Origin: Nicotiana tabacum
Taxonomy: Eukaryota; Streptophyta; Magnoliopsida; Solanales; Solanaceae
Length of the DNA stretch: 64,000 bases
Assembly: GCF_000715075.1 (NCBI RefSeq)
Contig: NC_134085.1
Span: forward strand, 154,160,178-154,224,177
Direction: 5' to 3'
Below, in pieces: positions 23,991 through 35,738 of the stretch. Below the pieces are notes generated by a model that did no database searches, was not told the DNA's origin, and was given only the letters and a program-made list of their open reading frames with translations. Position numbers and translations under genes: made by a program. Within the stretch, counting starts at the first letter, position 1; each line of letters begins with the position of its first letter.

Positions 23991-26737
23991 TCACTGAGAA
24001 GTTTGTGGAACTAAAGTAGGAGCATCAATAACAGCGGGATCAATTTGGGCAGGTGCATCAACAGATGCGGTTTCAACTTGGCTTGCAGCAACAGGCTCGA
24101 TTGGGCTTGAAAGAGTTGGGATACCCGTATCAGCTTCAACATTCACGGGAGCTTCAACCACGGAAGAAGGGAAGTCTTGAGTTTGCTAAGATTTTTCAAT
24201 GGTTTCATTGATCTTTTCTAACTCCGACTCCAGGTTGAAGTTTTCTTGGCCAGCTTCAATTAGGGTATCACGACGTGAATTAAAAAATGCCCAACTTACC
24301 TCAACAACAGATTTTTCTTCAAGGATCTCATAATCCTTTTCCCAATCAGCAATCTCATTCTTTAGCTCTTCATTATCTGCTAAGACGGAGTTATAAGAAG
24401 CTTGAAGAGAGGCATGGGAGCTCTCTAAAGCACGCACCTTATCAGCAGAGACTCGAAGGTCTTCTTGTGCTTGAGTTAAGCTTTGCACGAGCTCCCCAGC
24501 GTAAACTTTTTTTTGACTCAAAAGAGCCTTCAACTCTCTGTTCTCTTCACTGACCTTAGATAGTTGCTCTGAGAAGGAGGATTCGAGACGTTCTTTTTCT
24601 TTTTTTGCTTGGCTTGAGGAAGCTTTTACAACCGCTAACTCTGAAGTTAAAGCTCGCACCTGCTGCTCTAAGGTACTCTTGCTCTCTTGTAAATCTTTCA
24701 TATCAATTTGTGCACTCTCAAATTGTTCCTTCCAATTGATCGCCTCCAACTGAGAATCACGTGCTATGTTCTCTGAATCACGTGCTACCTTCTCCAAGAG
24801 GGGGATTCTGTTCATCATTTCTGTGCCGATAAGATTGGCCTAAAAAAGGAAGGGAAATAAGAATCCCAAACATAAAAAAAATTTACAAAGTAAAGAAGGG
24901 AGAGAAGGAAAATACCTTCAAAGTGGCATGCACGATATCATTCATTAGAGTCAAGGAACTATGGCTCTCCAGCTTTGCTTTTTCAATTGGGTCAATTAAA
25001 GGCTCCAGCCATACATCTGCCTGACCTGACTTCCTCAAAAGGCTGCTATCAGCATGAACTTCAATAGTTACCCTACTCATAGCGGCATTTCTACTTGAAT
25101 AGCCCACTTCCGTATGTTGAACGATAGGAGGGGGAATTGTCAAAAGAGGAGCGGTAGAAGAAGTGAAAATAGTAGAAGAAGGAACAGAAATAGCTGGGCT
25201 GGTAAGGAAGGAATCACAGGTACGAGAGTTGAAAAAAAAAGGGTATTTCATCTAAAATAGGCCCTAAACTTCCACTACCAAAACCACTGATGAAAAGTTG
25301 ATCAATAGACTCACGGGTATCATGAGGAGTGACGTCATCGTCAGGAATTATTACTGGGGTTTCAACAGGTTCGGTAAGAGAAACAGAAAGACGAGGGGAA
25401 ACTTCAACTTCGTCATCAGAGACGATGCATCTCCTAGCTCGTGGCCTCGTCACCAGGGAGCCCCCATCTTCCTCTTCTTCAAAGTCTTCCTCTTCAACAG
25501 CTTTCCTTTTCGCAGAAGAAGAACCCAATACTATTTCTCGGGCTCTTTCTAAAGAGATACGGGTCCCCGAAGGAGCATGGCTTCCTGAAAAGACACGAGA
25601 GGCCACAACTGCTTCAGCAGTAACTCATCGAATAGCAAATCCTGATAAAAAGAAGGATGGGAGTTAGAGCAATAAAGAAAAATATATATATGCTTGAAAG
25701 ATGAAATAAAAACTCTTACCATGAGTCTTTACTTTCCAACCGTAACGGTTAGAAAGTGTTCTCCAAGACCTACCATCTATTGGTGCGGTCTTCAGTAATT
25801 TATCTACCCAACCACGGAAATTGGGAATATCCTCCACAACTTCCATGGTTGCTAAAAAAATGGCAAAATTAGAGAAGTTGATAAACTTGAAGAAAAAAGG
25901 CACGAGAAGGATAAAAGACTTATGTGCAAAATTCCACTTCTCAGGGAAGGGAACGTTATCCTCACCCACTAAGCCAACAGTGGGGACAACAACAAACCGG
26001 GCATACCAATCATGGTCCTTGTCATCTTCAAGGCTCACCAAAACCCTCTTACTCCTGGCCGCTAGGGTAAAAATGCCATTACGGAAAAGCCTAGGGGAGT
26101 AAAGATGAATCAGGTGAGAGAAAGTAAAGGAAACGTCAGCCATATTGGTTAAATGCCTCAAATAGGCAACAACCATCCATATGATTGGGCCAATTTGACC
26201 CAAACAGACATTAAAAAAATGGCAAAATTCAAGAATGACTAGGTTAATAGCTGGTTTGAACCCTAAAGTGAAATGGTATGTATAAACAAAAGAGAACCCA
26301 GTCAAGTAAGAAGTAATTCTTTGATTTGGATTAGGGATAATACTGGGAAAATCATTACTCCAATGGCAGTCTTTGCGAACTACAGGAGTCAAAACTTCTG
26401 CAATTTGAGTGGGGTAAACATCAGCACGATCTAAAGCGGAAACCTGGTTTCTAAGAGATTCCCTATCATGGTAAAAAGATAGTTTTGTAGGGACTATCTC
26501 CTCTACTAAAGACTCACGTAATGGTTCAGAAGATTCTTTACACCTAGAAGAAGATTTGTGAGAAAGGGAACCTCTGGTTCTAGAAGAAGGACCAGAACTA
26601 GGAGAAGGTATAGACGAACCACCACCACGAGTAGACCCTAAGCTACGAAACCTACCTCCCTTTCTATGCCTAATGGGGGCATAGGGGAAGGTATCAACAA
26701 TGGGAACTCTCCTAGGGATAGGATTTGGTGAGGACAT
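23991..26737 (-). pseudogene. Antisense spliced extra ORF of the Tat element (Transposase_28-like gag domain plus coiled coil)
   Basis: An ATG at 26737 (MSSPNPIPRR) opens a minus-strand coding region facing the retroelement genes. Its N-terminal half has a Ser/Arg-rich leader, then a globular part with KPAINLVILEFCHFF and QIGPIIWMVVAYLRH, like the Transposase_28 (putative gypsy transposon) domain known from antisense ORFs of Tat elements. GT-AG introns fit at about 25645-25717 (joining KTHG to GFAI) and exactly at 24840-24915 (joining TLK to ANLIG). The last part (24818-24190) is a long heptad-type coiled coil. Stops are at 24186-24188 (TAG), beyond which 65 further codons run open to TGA at 23991, and at the position after FAIR near 25631. 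An intron donor near 25935 looks mutated. Its function is unknown. Confidence 0.75.
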
Positions 26738-27104
26738 GGCGAAGAAGAATAATGTGAGGAAGAAGTGAACTGAGATTTGAGGAATTAAGTGTTCAATAAG
26801 CTTTATGTGGTAAAAGACAAGGAAAGAAGTTATATTTATATTAATAAGCAACCGCCAAAGGTAAAAGTGCAGTGATAGAAGGACCATAATAATGATAACT
26901 GGCACTTCGTGAATAGTAGAGCCGTAGAAAAGCCTTGAAAAGGGCTGCAAAACTGCAGAACCAATGGAAAAATGACACGTGTACGGAACATTAAATAGAA
27001 GCGACAATTTTATCATAGCATTAATGGTGATAAAAATTCTCTTTCAATGAAATCCACTTCCCAAATATTCAACTAATGAATAAATGGAAAGTGGGGAGAC
27101 TATC

Positions 27105-27671
27105 TGTATTGTGAAAAATTGTATTTAAATATAAAGGTGACGTGTCGAGACACATAGACTGGTCAAATGGTCAAAGAATTACAACTAGCCAAGAGACACG
27201 AGTTGCAACAGATACGAGCAAATGCCAGAGGAAGAGGCACGGGTAGTTATTCAAATAACTCAGCGCCCGTACCTATCTAAGTCATTTATGTCCGAGAATC
27301 AAAATGAATGAATCTGACAATAGAAAAGAGTGCAGATACGACATTTAATAGACATTAAATGTGGAATATGTTAGAGAATTTGTATTGAATGTAATGATTA
27401 TGTAACGTAACATTCAATGTCTTTAATTATTCATAATAGCCTCATTATGATTTGGGCAAAACGTATATCTCCAAGATATCTATAAAAGGGAGATATCTGA
27501 TCAATTGTAAGGACACAAAACACTATTGGAAAAAACTTTGGTTTACTTGTTTTTCTCTTGATTACTCTCTTGCTACCTAAATTACTTCCTTTTATACATT
27601 CTTTTGATTATCAGTAACCCGTGTTCTTCTAAATTCTAGCTTTGACTAAAATTTCATTTTTTGGTTAAACA
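27105..27671 (+). repeat. 3' LTR of the Tat element
   Basis: 567 bp, same length as the 5' LTR. It is preceded by GTGGGGAGACTATC and followed by the target duplication ATTTT. Confidence 0.9.
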
Positions 27672-27676
27672 ATTTT

Positions 27677-28914
27677 CATATTGTAGAAATAGAACTTTCT
27701 TTTTCAACAACAAAACAAAGTACAATTTTTTTAGTTGAGGAGCACAAATTTTAACGTTGTTTTTTCATAAAAAAGCAAAGCAACACACTAGGCCAGCCAG
27801 AAGGGGAGGGCCCCAACTTTTGAGTGGCCCCATTTCCTAATAATAGTATATGTATATGTTACTTTTTTCTTAAAAAATAATAAATACTGTACTATGGTAT
27901 AAGAACTATTAAAAAATTACATAAAAAAGGGAAGTAAACTTTTGGTTTTGGAGAAGTGCTTAGTATTTAGAAATAACTTAGGTAACAGCAATAACTCATT
28001 TAGATTCTCACCTTCCTCTGAATATAAATTATTCCAGTTCATTTACGTCTAATTAAATGACCCAAATTATGCTTCTCATTTTTCACTTCTTACGATCGAG
28101 AGACATGTACTTCTATTTTTCCAAGTATGCTATTAAATTCTGTCAAATAAAAGGCCTGTAGTGCTTTGCACATTTTTAATCACATGTTCTATTTCACTAT
28201 TTGAAGCATTGCAACAAGCAAATTGACGTAGTGCAACTCTATTTTGATATAATTAAAGTTATCAAAGTCAAGAATAAAGTTCAGCTATTTTAATTTTATT
28301 TTATTGGATTTTTTAATCTAAAATTTGATATTTTTATATTTTTACTTCTTAAGTATAGATTTTCTTTTTATATTTTTCTTACCTTAGATAAAAAATTTGC
28401 CAAGAAATATTAAATAGATTGCCCGTATATTATCACATAAAAAAGAATTATTAAAAGAAATCGATTAGTAAAAGAATAATTAACAACTTTGCAAGTCAAG
28501 CATTGAGGGCACAAGCACATGAAATTTTTTTCAAGTATATTTAAATTAAGGCCTATTATTAAATTTTGACTTTAGGCCACTAAATTCGTAGAGCCGCGTA
28601 AAGCAACACATTAGTTCTTTTAGATTTTATTGAATTTTTAGAAAAATAATTAAATTCTTGAAGAAAATAGAATCATGAAAATATTGGGTATTTAGGGGGG
28701 GGGGGGAGCACAGGAAACATAGGGACTTGGGGGAAGGAGGTGAGGAGAGTAGCATAAAAAATTATTTTCCTAAAAAATATTTTCTACTCTCTAACCAAAC
28801 ACTAGAAAATATTTTTCGAAAAAAGGTTTTCACTCACTAACCAAATAATGAAAAATAAGTGATAAAACCACTTATTTTCTAGGAAAACATTTTCCTTTCG
28901 TACCAAACACACCC
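27677..28914. other. Right part of the split foldback element
   Basis: It continues the motif series seen at 13726-14048 (CATATTGTAGAAATAGAAC) and ends in the long terminal inverted repeat. It holds an 11-base G run at about 28697. No ORF. Being longer than the left part, it may contain a further insertion that I cannot delimit. Confidence 0.5.
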
Positions 28915-29204
28915 TTTAAAAAGCACAATCTTTGGAAATCATATTCCGCTTCTAAATAAAATAGGTCCAATCTAGCTAGGAGCATCGTGAACTTATTGAT
29001 AAATGATTTTAACACTTTTAAGAATATTCCGAAGTGTTTAAAACATAACTACACGCTCACAAAGCACCAAACGAATTCAAAAAGGAATAATTTTGCCAGT
29101 AACTATTGACGCAATAGATTCTTGTTAACAATAAACCAATCTTATTAGATGTCAGTAGGTCAATTTATATCTAATCGTAGTCATTTTCTTCACAATTAAT
29201 AAGG
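28915..29204. other. AT-rich intergenic sequence
   Basis: Nothing recognised. Confidence 0.5.
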
Positions 29205-29206
29205 TA

Positions 29207-29470
29207 CTCCCTCCTGTCCACAATAAATGATTTTTTATTTTTTTTTGTGGTCCAAAATAAGTGATTTTTCCGAATTTTAAGAATGAATGAATTATTTTTT
29301 TCCTGCATTGTTCATATAGTAAATAGTGTTGGAGTATGTGTTAAAAGTGTTTATGTGAAAAAATAGTAAAGATTAATATGATCAATTTCATTGCTAATTA
29401 ATATTAAAAGATGAATTTTTGAATCTGTGTGAAAACATCCAAAATATCACTTATTTTGGACCGGAGAGAG
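29207..29470. mobile_element. Stowaway-like MITE
   Basis: 264 bp with ends CTCCCTCCTGTCC and GGACCGGAGAGAG, inside a TA dinucleotide duplication (29205-29206 and 29471-29472). The CTCCCTCCGTCC type end is the signature of Stowaway (Tc1/mariner-derived) MITEs. Sub-terminal AATAAATGAT / ATCACTTATTTTGG continue the inverted repeat. Confidence 0.88.
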
Positions 29471-29472
29471 TA

Positions 29473-31116
29473 CTAACGCAAAAATTTATATGAAGAGTTT
29501 CAAGACTCCACGGTAAAACCTTAAAATTAATTTAAGCCATAACTTGCTTTGGAAAAAGAAAAAGAGTATTAAATGAAGTGATGGACTTGCAAAATGAAAG
29601 TTCGGTAATCTTATGTACTCTTAATCTAGGAGGGATAAATAAACTTGTAAATGTCGGTGAACAACTTGAATTTCCCACATCTCAACGTATCTCCATGGCA
29701 TGGCCTCCCCAACCCCTACTGGGCATCCATTTCATGTTTAATTTACAAATCTAATTAATAAATGACAGTGTATAGCCGCGGTAAAAATAAGAGTCGAAAA
29801 ATTATGTAAAATTTATATATTTTTTGTATATATATATATATTTTATATGTTATATAATACGAAAATTATATAAATTTTATACACTTTTACAGCTATCAGA
29901 TGTAAATAATTTTTGGCGGGAGCTAAAAGTGATAATACCCCAATTTAATTTATATACATTGATAATGTAATAATTTTTATATTATTGTATATACTTAATT
30001 ATTACAGTAGACTATTTATTTATTGTTCATTTTATCAAATTAGGTTTATTATAAGCAATTACCTATTGTTATGAGTTGCTTTAATCTGGAAGTATAAAAA
30101 GATTTTATGCATTCAATGTACTGAAGCACTTAATCTACAGTCAGTTTGCATCCCAAAGCTCCCAAATTATACGTACTAAATGGAACGATTTCCATGAACA
30201 TTGTCTTCCCTCTGTCATCTTACTTTCTTTTGTCTAAAACAATAATTAAAATACAATATATATGTCAAACAATCAACATATTCTAGACTTTCTTTTGGCT
30301 ACTTAACATAATATTAATAATAATCAATAGAAGAATTGAAGGAAAATCCAGCAGGTAACCGACCTCACTACAAATCATTGTATTTGCAGCCCCTTGCTAT
30401 GAAGTTACGTTGTTCCCCAGTCTCCTTCATACTATAGCTTTAACCTACTTATTATTCTTTCTCATTTTTAATTTATTATAATAATAACTCTTCCTTGCTT
30501 TTATGTTTTCCTTTTTAATTACTTTATTTCCATTTTCTTATTTTGATGAAGATAAAAATCGTAAGCAGAAAATAGATTGAGTAGTTTAGATTCGATATTT
30601 GGTTTCTATATATGAACTTATGAAGTTAGCAGCAGGCTCCAAGTTTGTAAATGAGATTGCGTTAGGATGGCATCATAATTCAGAGCATCTCTGCTGTGTC
30701 AGTTTAAGCCGCCATGTCTTTTAATTTCTGCTTGGTCCACACAACCATCATCTTCATCTCCTACATTTTTTTCTCTTGCCATTAATATTTTCAAAAGTCT
30801 TTTATTTAATTTTGTTTAGACTGCTAATATTATGGAGCCGCGCTGTGAGATTATTTATTTTAGTTAGATGGTATTTGTCATGCTACTAAAAATTTACTTA
30901 TTTATTATTTTGATACTAATAACAAAATTAGTACTAATTTGGATAAGTTTGTTTCAAGTTTGAAGTTCATACAAATTACAATACAATTTCATCTCGTGAA
31001 TTGAAATTTCTACCCAGGGTAAATGAAACTTTTACATAAATTGAAGTAGATACTACATAAAAGAATTTTGCTTTTTCAAAAGGTAAGAATTGTATGACAT
31101 ATTTACAAATGGGAAT
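29473..31116. other. AT-rich intergenic sequence with a small inverted repeat
   Basis: Mostly featureless. Around 29803-29885, AAAATTTATAT and ATATAAATTTTAT surround a TA-repeat core and could fold back. No coding signal. Confidence 0.45.
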
Positions 31117-31126
31117 GTGAGTATTT

Positions 31127-31303
31127 TGGAAAATTTTATTTTGTGTCTGATACAACTGACACTAGTTATATGAAGCAATTTTTTTGTCTCACAGTTTTGT
31201 GGATTCAAATTTCTGTGGACTCGGAAGTATAAGAATGGGGTTCTCAAATTTGTGAGATAAAAAGGAGTCTCATACCACTTGTGTCAGTTGTACGAGACAC
31301 AAC
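31127..31303. mobile_element. Small TIR element with 10-bp target duplication (Mutator-like MITE?)
   Basis: An inverted repeat of about 25 bases, TGTGTCTGATACAACTGACAC (31143-31163) against its complement at 31280-31301, with an inner inverted TTTGTCTCAC / GTGAGATAAA pair. GTGAGTATTT occurs directly on both sides, at 31117-31126 and 31304-31313. A 9-10 bp duplication is typical of Mutator-like elements. On the left, 14 bases separate the duplication from the inverted repeat, which is atypical. Confidence 0.6.
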
Positions 31304-31313
31304 GTGAGTATTT

Positions 31314-32229
31314 ATTTATATAAACGTGATACGTTGTAGCATGGGGCGAGCAGCAGTATATCATTGCAGTATGCCGGGGGGCCCAACTTATGGGCCTAGG
31401 GAAATTTACTGGACTAACCCACGTGAGTCCGATATAATTGCATTTTAATCATTTGCAACTTTTACAATTTTTTGTCTTTTCCTCGTCTTTTTTCACCTGA
31501 CTCTGGTAATATCAATGATATGGTATTTGCTTTTCAACCCTAAAAGATAAAGAAGAGTGTTTCAAATTTTCAAGAAACAGTTTCTCAAATTTTAGGCAAA
31601 ATTCTTTCAACCAAAACGCGATTATGCTTATATTGATTTGATATAAACAGTAAATGCAAAATATATTTTGACTTGAACTACATAAAGTAAGTGTTATCAT
31701 TTTAGGAATTACTTTTAGTTTATTTCATACTTCAGATATATAAAATTGATTTTAAAATATCACTTTATTCGCGAGTTTCATTCAGTTTTTTGTTTTTTTA
31801 ATACTTTTATAGTTGCACCTCATTTATCTCCTGCTACCAGAATCAGACGAAATAAATAAATAGCAAGACAAATAAGTATGGACCTGAACTCATGATCACA
31901 GAACAACAGATATATGTCCCCTCAAGTTTCTAATTGGTTACTGTATTTTTTCCTGCTATTGTGAATTAACTGTTCTTACTTTAATGTAGTGTCTTTAAGT
32001 ATTGCCCATTTCACGAAATTTGTTTTCTATACAGTATTTCTCTATTATTCTTTTAAATCATTTGGCTGTAACACGTGTTTCCTAGTACTTTAAAAGTAAT
32101 TCTACACCTTACAAGATTTAATGTAAAAAATTAGTCAACTATTGTAGTAATCTTGAGTAAGAAGAATTAGTCAATTAACACTCCAAAATGGACTCTACAC
32201 ATTTTCATTTGAATCAGAAGAATTAAAAC
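31314..32229. other. AT-rich intergenic sequence
   Basis: Nothing recognised beyond low-complexity AT tracts. Confidence 0.5.
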
Positions 32230-32234
32230 ATCTA

Positions 32235-35200
32235 TGATATAAATAGAATTTTATTTAAGGTAAATATCTATATTTAGATAGATTGTAGGGTTTATTGCTT
32301 GGTGGCTAAGTCAATCTCTCCCTATAAATAGAGGGTTCTATTCCATTGTAATTCATCCCAATAGCAATAAGGATTCTCTCTCTACTTTGCTCTGCAATAC
32401 TCTTCTTCTTCTTTTATTGTTTCATAACACGTTATCAGCACGGGATTCTAACCAATTGAGTAGAAGATTTGGGATTGAGCATAATGATTGTCAATTATTC
32501 TATGAACTTCCTTCATGATTAAATTCTGGATTTAAGGTAAGTATTTTACTTTTCTCTTTCAAATTCTTGACATTCTATAATTTTATTTTAAATACAAGCA
32601 AAGACGATAAATTTTGATTGCAACTCCAATGGAGTTTGAGAGATATTATAACCACCCAAAGTAGTAAAATTTCTATGCCTTGCCATGATCAAATTCATGT
32701 ATGATTGTGGGCAAAGAATTGAAAACCCGTCCCATTGAATTTGATCCATTCTCATTCCCTTTAGAGAATGTGATAACAGTATGTGATAAGTCTGAAAGAA
32801 GACAAAAATTATTACTATGAATGTATCAATGAATGTGAACGTGGCAATAGACGATATTTTAATCGTCATCATTGTGGTAATGAGAACAATAAGGATTCTC
32901 AAAATAATCATTCACTTTGTGAAAATAATATTTGTCATCGATTTGACATGAGATTTTGTAAAGCACATATAGATGATTATGGTCCATTCATGATGTGAAT
33001 ATGACACCATCTAATTTATGAATACATATTCATTCTTGGAAGAATATGAACGTGCTAGTAGTAGTGAATATACCACACTCACCTCTAGAAGGAGGTTTGA
33101 GATGATATAAGAAAATAATGTCATTATTATGGCATGAATAGTCATTAGTCACGTACCTATTGCACAACAAAATATTTTGGTAATGCGATTATTAAAGAAT
33201 AACATTAATGCAAGAAACATATCTTGCATATAATTTTGACCATAACCATAATGGTATGACTTTCTCTTTAAAAGAGATATTTACCATATTGATGTTGATG
33301 AATATGTGGTAGTACAAAATTAATTAAGAACTCTACAAGAGCCAATTATACTATTTTGGAGAAACACAATTGATTACCAATAAGGTATTGTGTTGTAGTA
33401 AGTCTCAAAGAAACTTATTCAGTTTCCAAAGTACACACGAAAGCAGTTGATTATATTGAGACTATAAATAAAGGAAAGATTTAATATCTTCTATTACTAC
33501 AACTTATAGCGGGGTAATATGTATGTGAAAAGTTACCCGCTTTATTCTTCAATTTGTACTGCACAAATAAAAGAATGTCACAATAAAGTAGAGCTTTATT
33601 GATATAAAACTCATATCATAATAAACTTGGAGTTTATTGATATCCAATTGGCATAGCTGGTTTAGTCATATCAATTTAAGTATGATGTGCAAAAATAAAA
33701 GAGAATTCAAATGAGTAAACATTAAAGAACTAGAAAGTTCTTTACGAATTCTCCTAGGTTTCTTGTTCTCATTAATTAGTAGACCAACTAAAGTTGGGAT
33801 TGAATCCCATAATTCTGGAAATATCAAAGGTGAATATGGGCCCATTCACCTGCCATGTATACCACATAAGATACATTTATGAGATGGTTACATGTGCAAT
33901 TATTATTAACTCGCAACATGGTGTTTTGCGAGGTAACTTGCTCAATAGTTTAATTTCGAGCATAATTTCAAGATTTTCTATTCAAGAAGTTCATCTTGAT
34001 AAGTTGGTTTACATCACAGCTGGTTTAGCAAAATAATTTATTGAGTGCCTCCATTTAATAGCTAAATTGTTGCTGATGAGAACAAAGTTATCTATATCAG
34101 TTTGATATAGGTCATATACGAAAGTATATTACATTCTCCCCTCACAAGTGGTTCGGGGTCATGAACCAAATAATTTCATCTTGTTATTATTGATGTGCGG
34201 TGTATATATTGATTAAGACCATAACGCACAAAGATGGGTTCCCAAAATTGAGGAAGCAAGTTAGTTTTTCTAACATGAGGGGGAGACATGATAAAGAGTT
34301 GAGAAAAAGTTACGTGGAATGAATTATCATTTGTACATTTAGATCCTCGAATAAGATAATATGAACTTGAAGTTTATAAAAGGATAATTCATTTGCAATA
34401 TATTGCAAAACATGACAGACGCATTTGCTTCCCCAAAGAAAGTAATTATATTCTCATTGGAATTGCTTATATTAAGTCCTAGAAGGACAAAGTCTATGGT
34501 ACGCTTAAAGCATATAGACAAATCGGTTTCAAATAGCTTCTTGATAAAGAAGATGAGCAAATGATCAAACTGATCATAATAAGGAGGCAAGTGATCGAGA
34601 AGATCACATGACATAACACTTCATAAAATCTCATGAGAGATTCAGGTACCAGAATATATGAATGAAGAGATCTCTATGTTATGTCTTTATGAAAAATTAT
34701 TGGAACCGATATAAAATGTTCGTCGACGACATCTATCATAGCGCTAAGTATAGATGGGGATCTTAAGGCTGTCGAGACAGATACAAAAATATTGGCCAAA
34801 TAGACGATACACAATTCAAATAGAATTGGTTTCATATGAAAGACATATAATTTTGTCTATGTTGTTCAAACGCTTGAAAGTATAAAGTCAATGGTATGTG
34901 CAATCAGTTTTCGAATATTATTTGTCTAGCATGACATGAAAACTTGATATGCATCTAATTAAAGTCCATTATATGACTTAACTTATATGACAATCCTTGA
35001 AGGATTTAAATCGCTTAAAGCATATACAATTCTTGGTCTTGAAGTACCACATCCTAAGTGCAATTTGTGCACATATGTATCTTGCTATAACTATAAGCAT
35101 GGTAATGTGATAGCGAGAATACCTCTATGGAGATATTGAAAAGGCCATTCTATGAAAGTTTATGAAGACATTACATCTCTATCAAGAATGATGATTTCAA

Positions 35201-35733
35201 GACGCAATATATTCATTCAAGTTAATATGGTTGATTTATTTATCAAGTCTCTACCAAAGATCGTTTTGAAGATGGTGCACAAGATTGGAATGCAAATGCT
35301 TAAAGATGTGAATTGATGCTCTCATCAGGGGGAGTTAATGCGCGTTGCACTCTTTTTCCCTTACAAGGTTTTGTCCCACTGGGTTTTCCTTGCAAGGTTT
35401 TTAACGAGGCAACCAAAAAGGCGTATTGTTAGATATGTGTACTCTTTTCCTTCTCTAGAATTTTTTTCTCGCTGGGTTTTATTTAGTTAAGGTTTTAACG
35501 AGGCACATTATCTGTTGAATAAACATTCAAGGGGGAGTGTTATAAATAAAATTTTATTTAAAGTGAATGTCTATATTTAGAGAGATTCTAGAGTTTATTG
35601 CTTGGTGACTAAGCCAATCTCTCCCTATAAATAGAGAGTTCTATTCCATTGTAATTCATCCCAATATCAATAAGAATTCTCTCTACTTTGCTCTGCAATA
35701 CTCTTCTTCTTCTTCTTTTATTGTTTCATAACA
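32235..35733 (+). mobile_element. Decayed small-LTR copia derivative
   Basis: LTRs of 195 bp (32235-32429) and 196 bp (35538-35733), ending ...TTTCATAACA, flanked by ATCTA (32230-32234) and ATCTC (35734-35738). The primer site CGTTATCAGCACG follows the first LTR. The tail before the second LTR (GCACTCTTTTTCCC, GGGGGAGTG) matches the element at 53883. The interior has no ORF over 110 codons. A stretch around 33794-34036 is a decayed integrase region homologous to 56890-57130. The shared primer site and tail place it in the same copia group as the later element. Confidence 0.8.
32430..35537 (+). pseudogene. Non-coding interior of the copia derivative, pol relics only
   Basis: Gag cannot be recognised. 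Short pieces of integrase (33794-34036), and of RT further down, survive as nucleotide similarity to 55700-58500. Many small inverted repeats with five-base loops punctuate it, for example at 33581-33601, 33620-33638, 34591-34607 and 34992-35006. Confidence 0.6.
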
Positions 35734-35738
35734 ATCTC

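Larger units (their letters stand above)
14054..27671 (+). mobile_element. Tat-lineage Ty3/Gypsy retrotransposon with antisense extra ORF
   Basis: Both LTRs are 567 bp (14054-14620, 27105-27671), start TG and end CA, and are flanked by ATTTT (14049-14053 and 27672-27676). A primer site with GGTTCCGTTATCGGGAA follows the 5' LTR and resembles the TGGCGCCGTTGCCGGG site of Tat/Athila elements. GTGGGGAGACTATC before the 3' LTR is the polypurine tract. Order: gag, protease, RT, RNase H, a second archaeal-type RNase H, integrase, then an antisense ORF. The dual RNase H is diagnostic of the Tat clade. A solo LTR at 16649-19323 splits protease. Several stop codons make the copy inactive. Confidence 0.93.
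13422..28914. mobile_element. Foldback (long-TIR) element split by a Gypsy element
   Basis: The left end at 13422 reads GGGTATGTTTGGTACGAAGG and the right end at 28914 reads back as GGGTGTGTTTGGTACGAAAG. These are inverted repeats about 15 kb apart, each followed by further complementary AAAATGTTTT-rich sequence. TTT flanks both ends. Removing the Gypsy element and one copy of its target duplication leaves about 1.87 kb (13422-14053 plus 27677-28914). No transposase is visible, so it is a non-autonomous DNA element whose superfamily I cannot fix. Confidence 0.7.

Noticed and set aside
24287..25667. Plus-strand ORFs at 24287-24553, 25329-25667 and nearby
   Set aside because: They mirror the antisense coding region, which has the domain content, splice joins and coiled coil.
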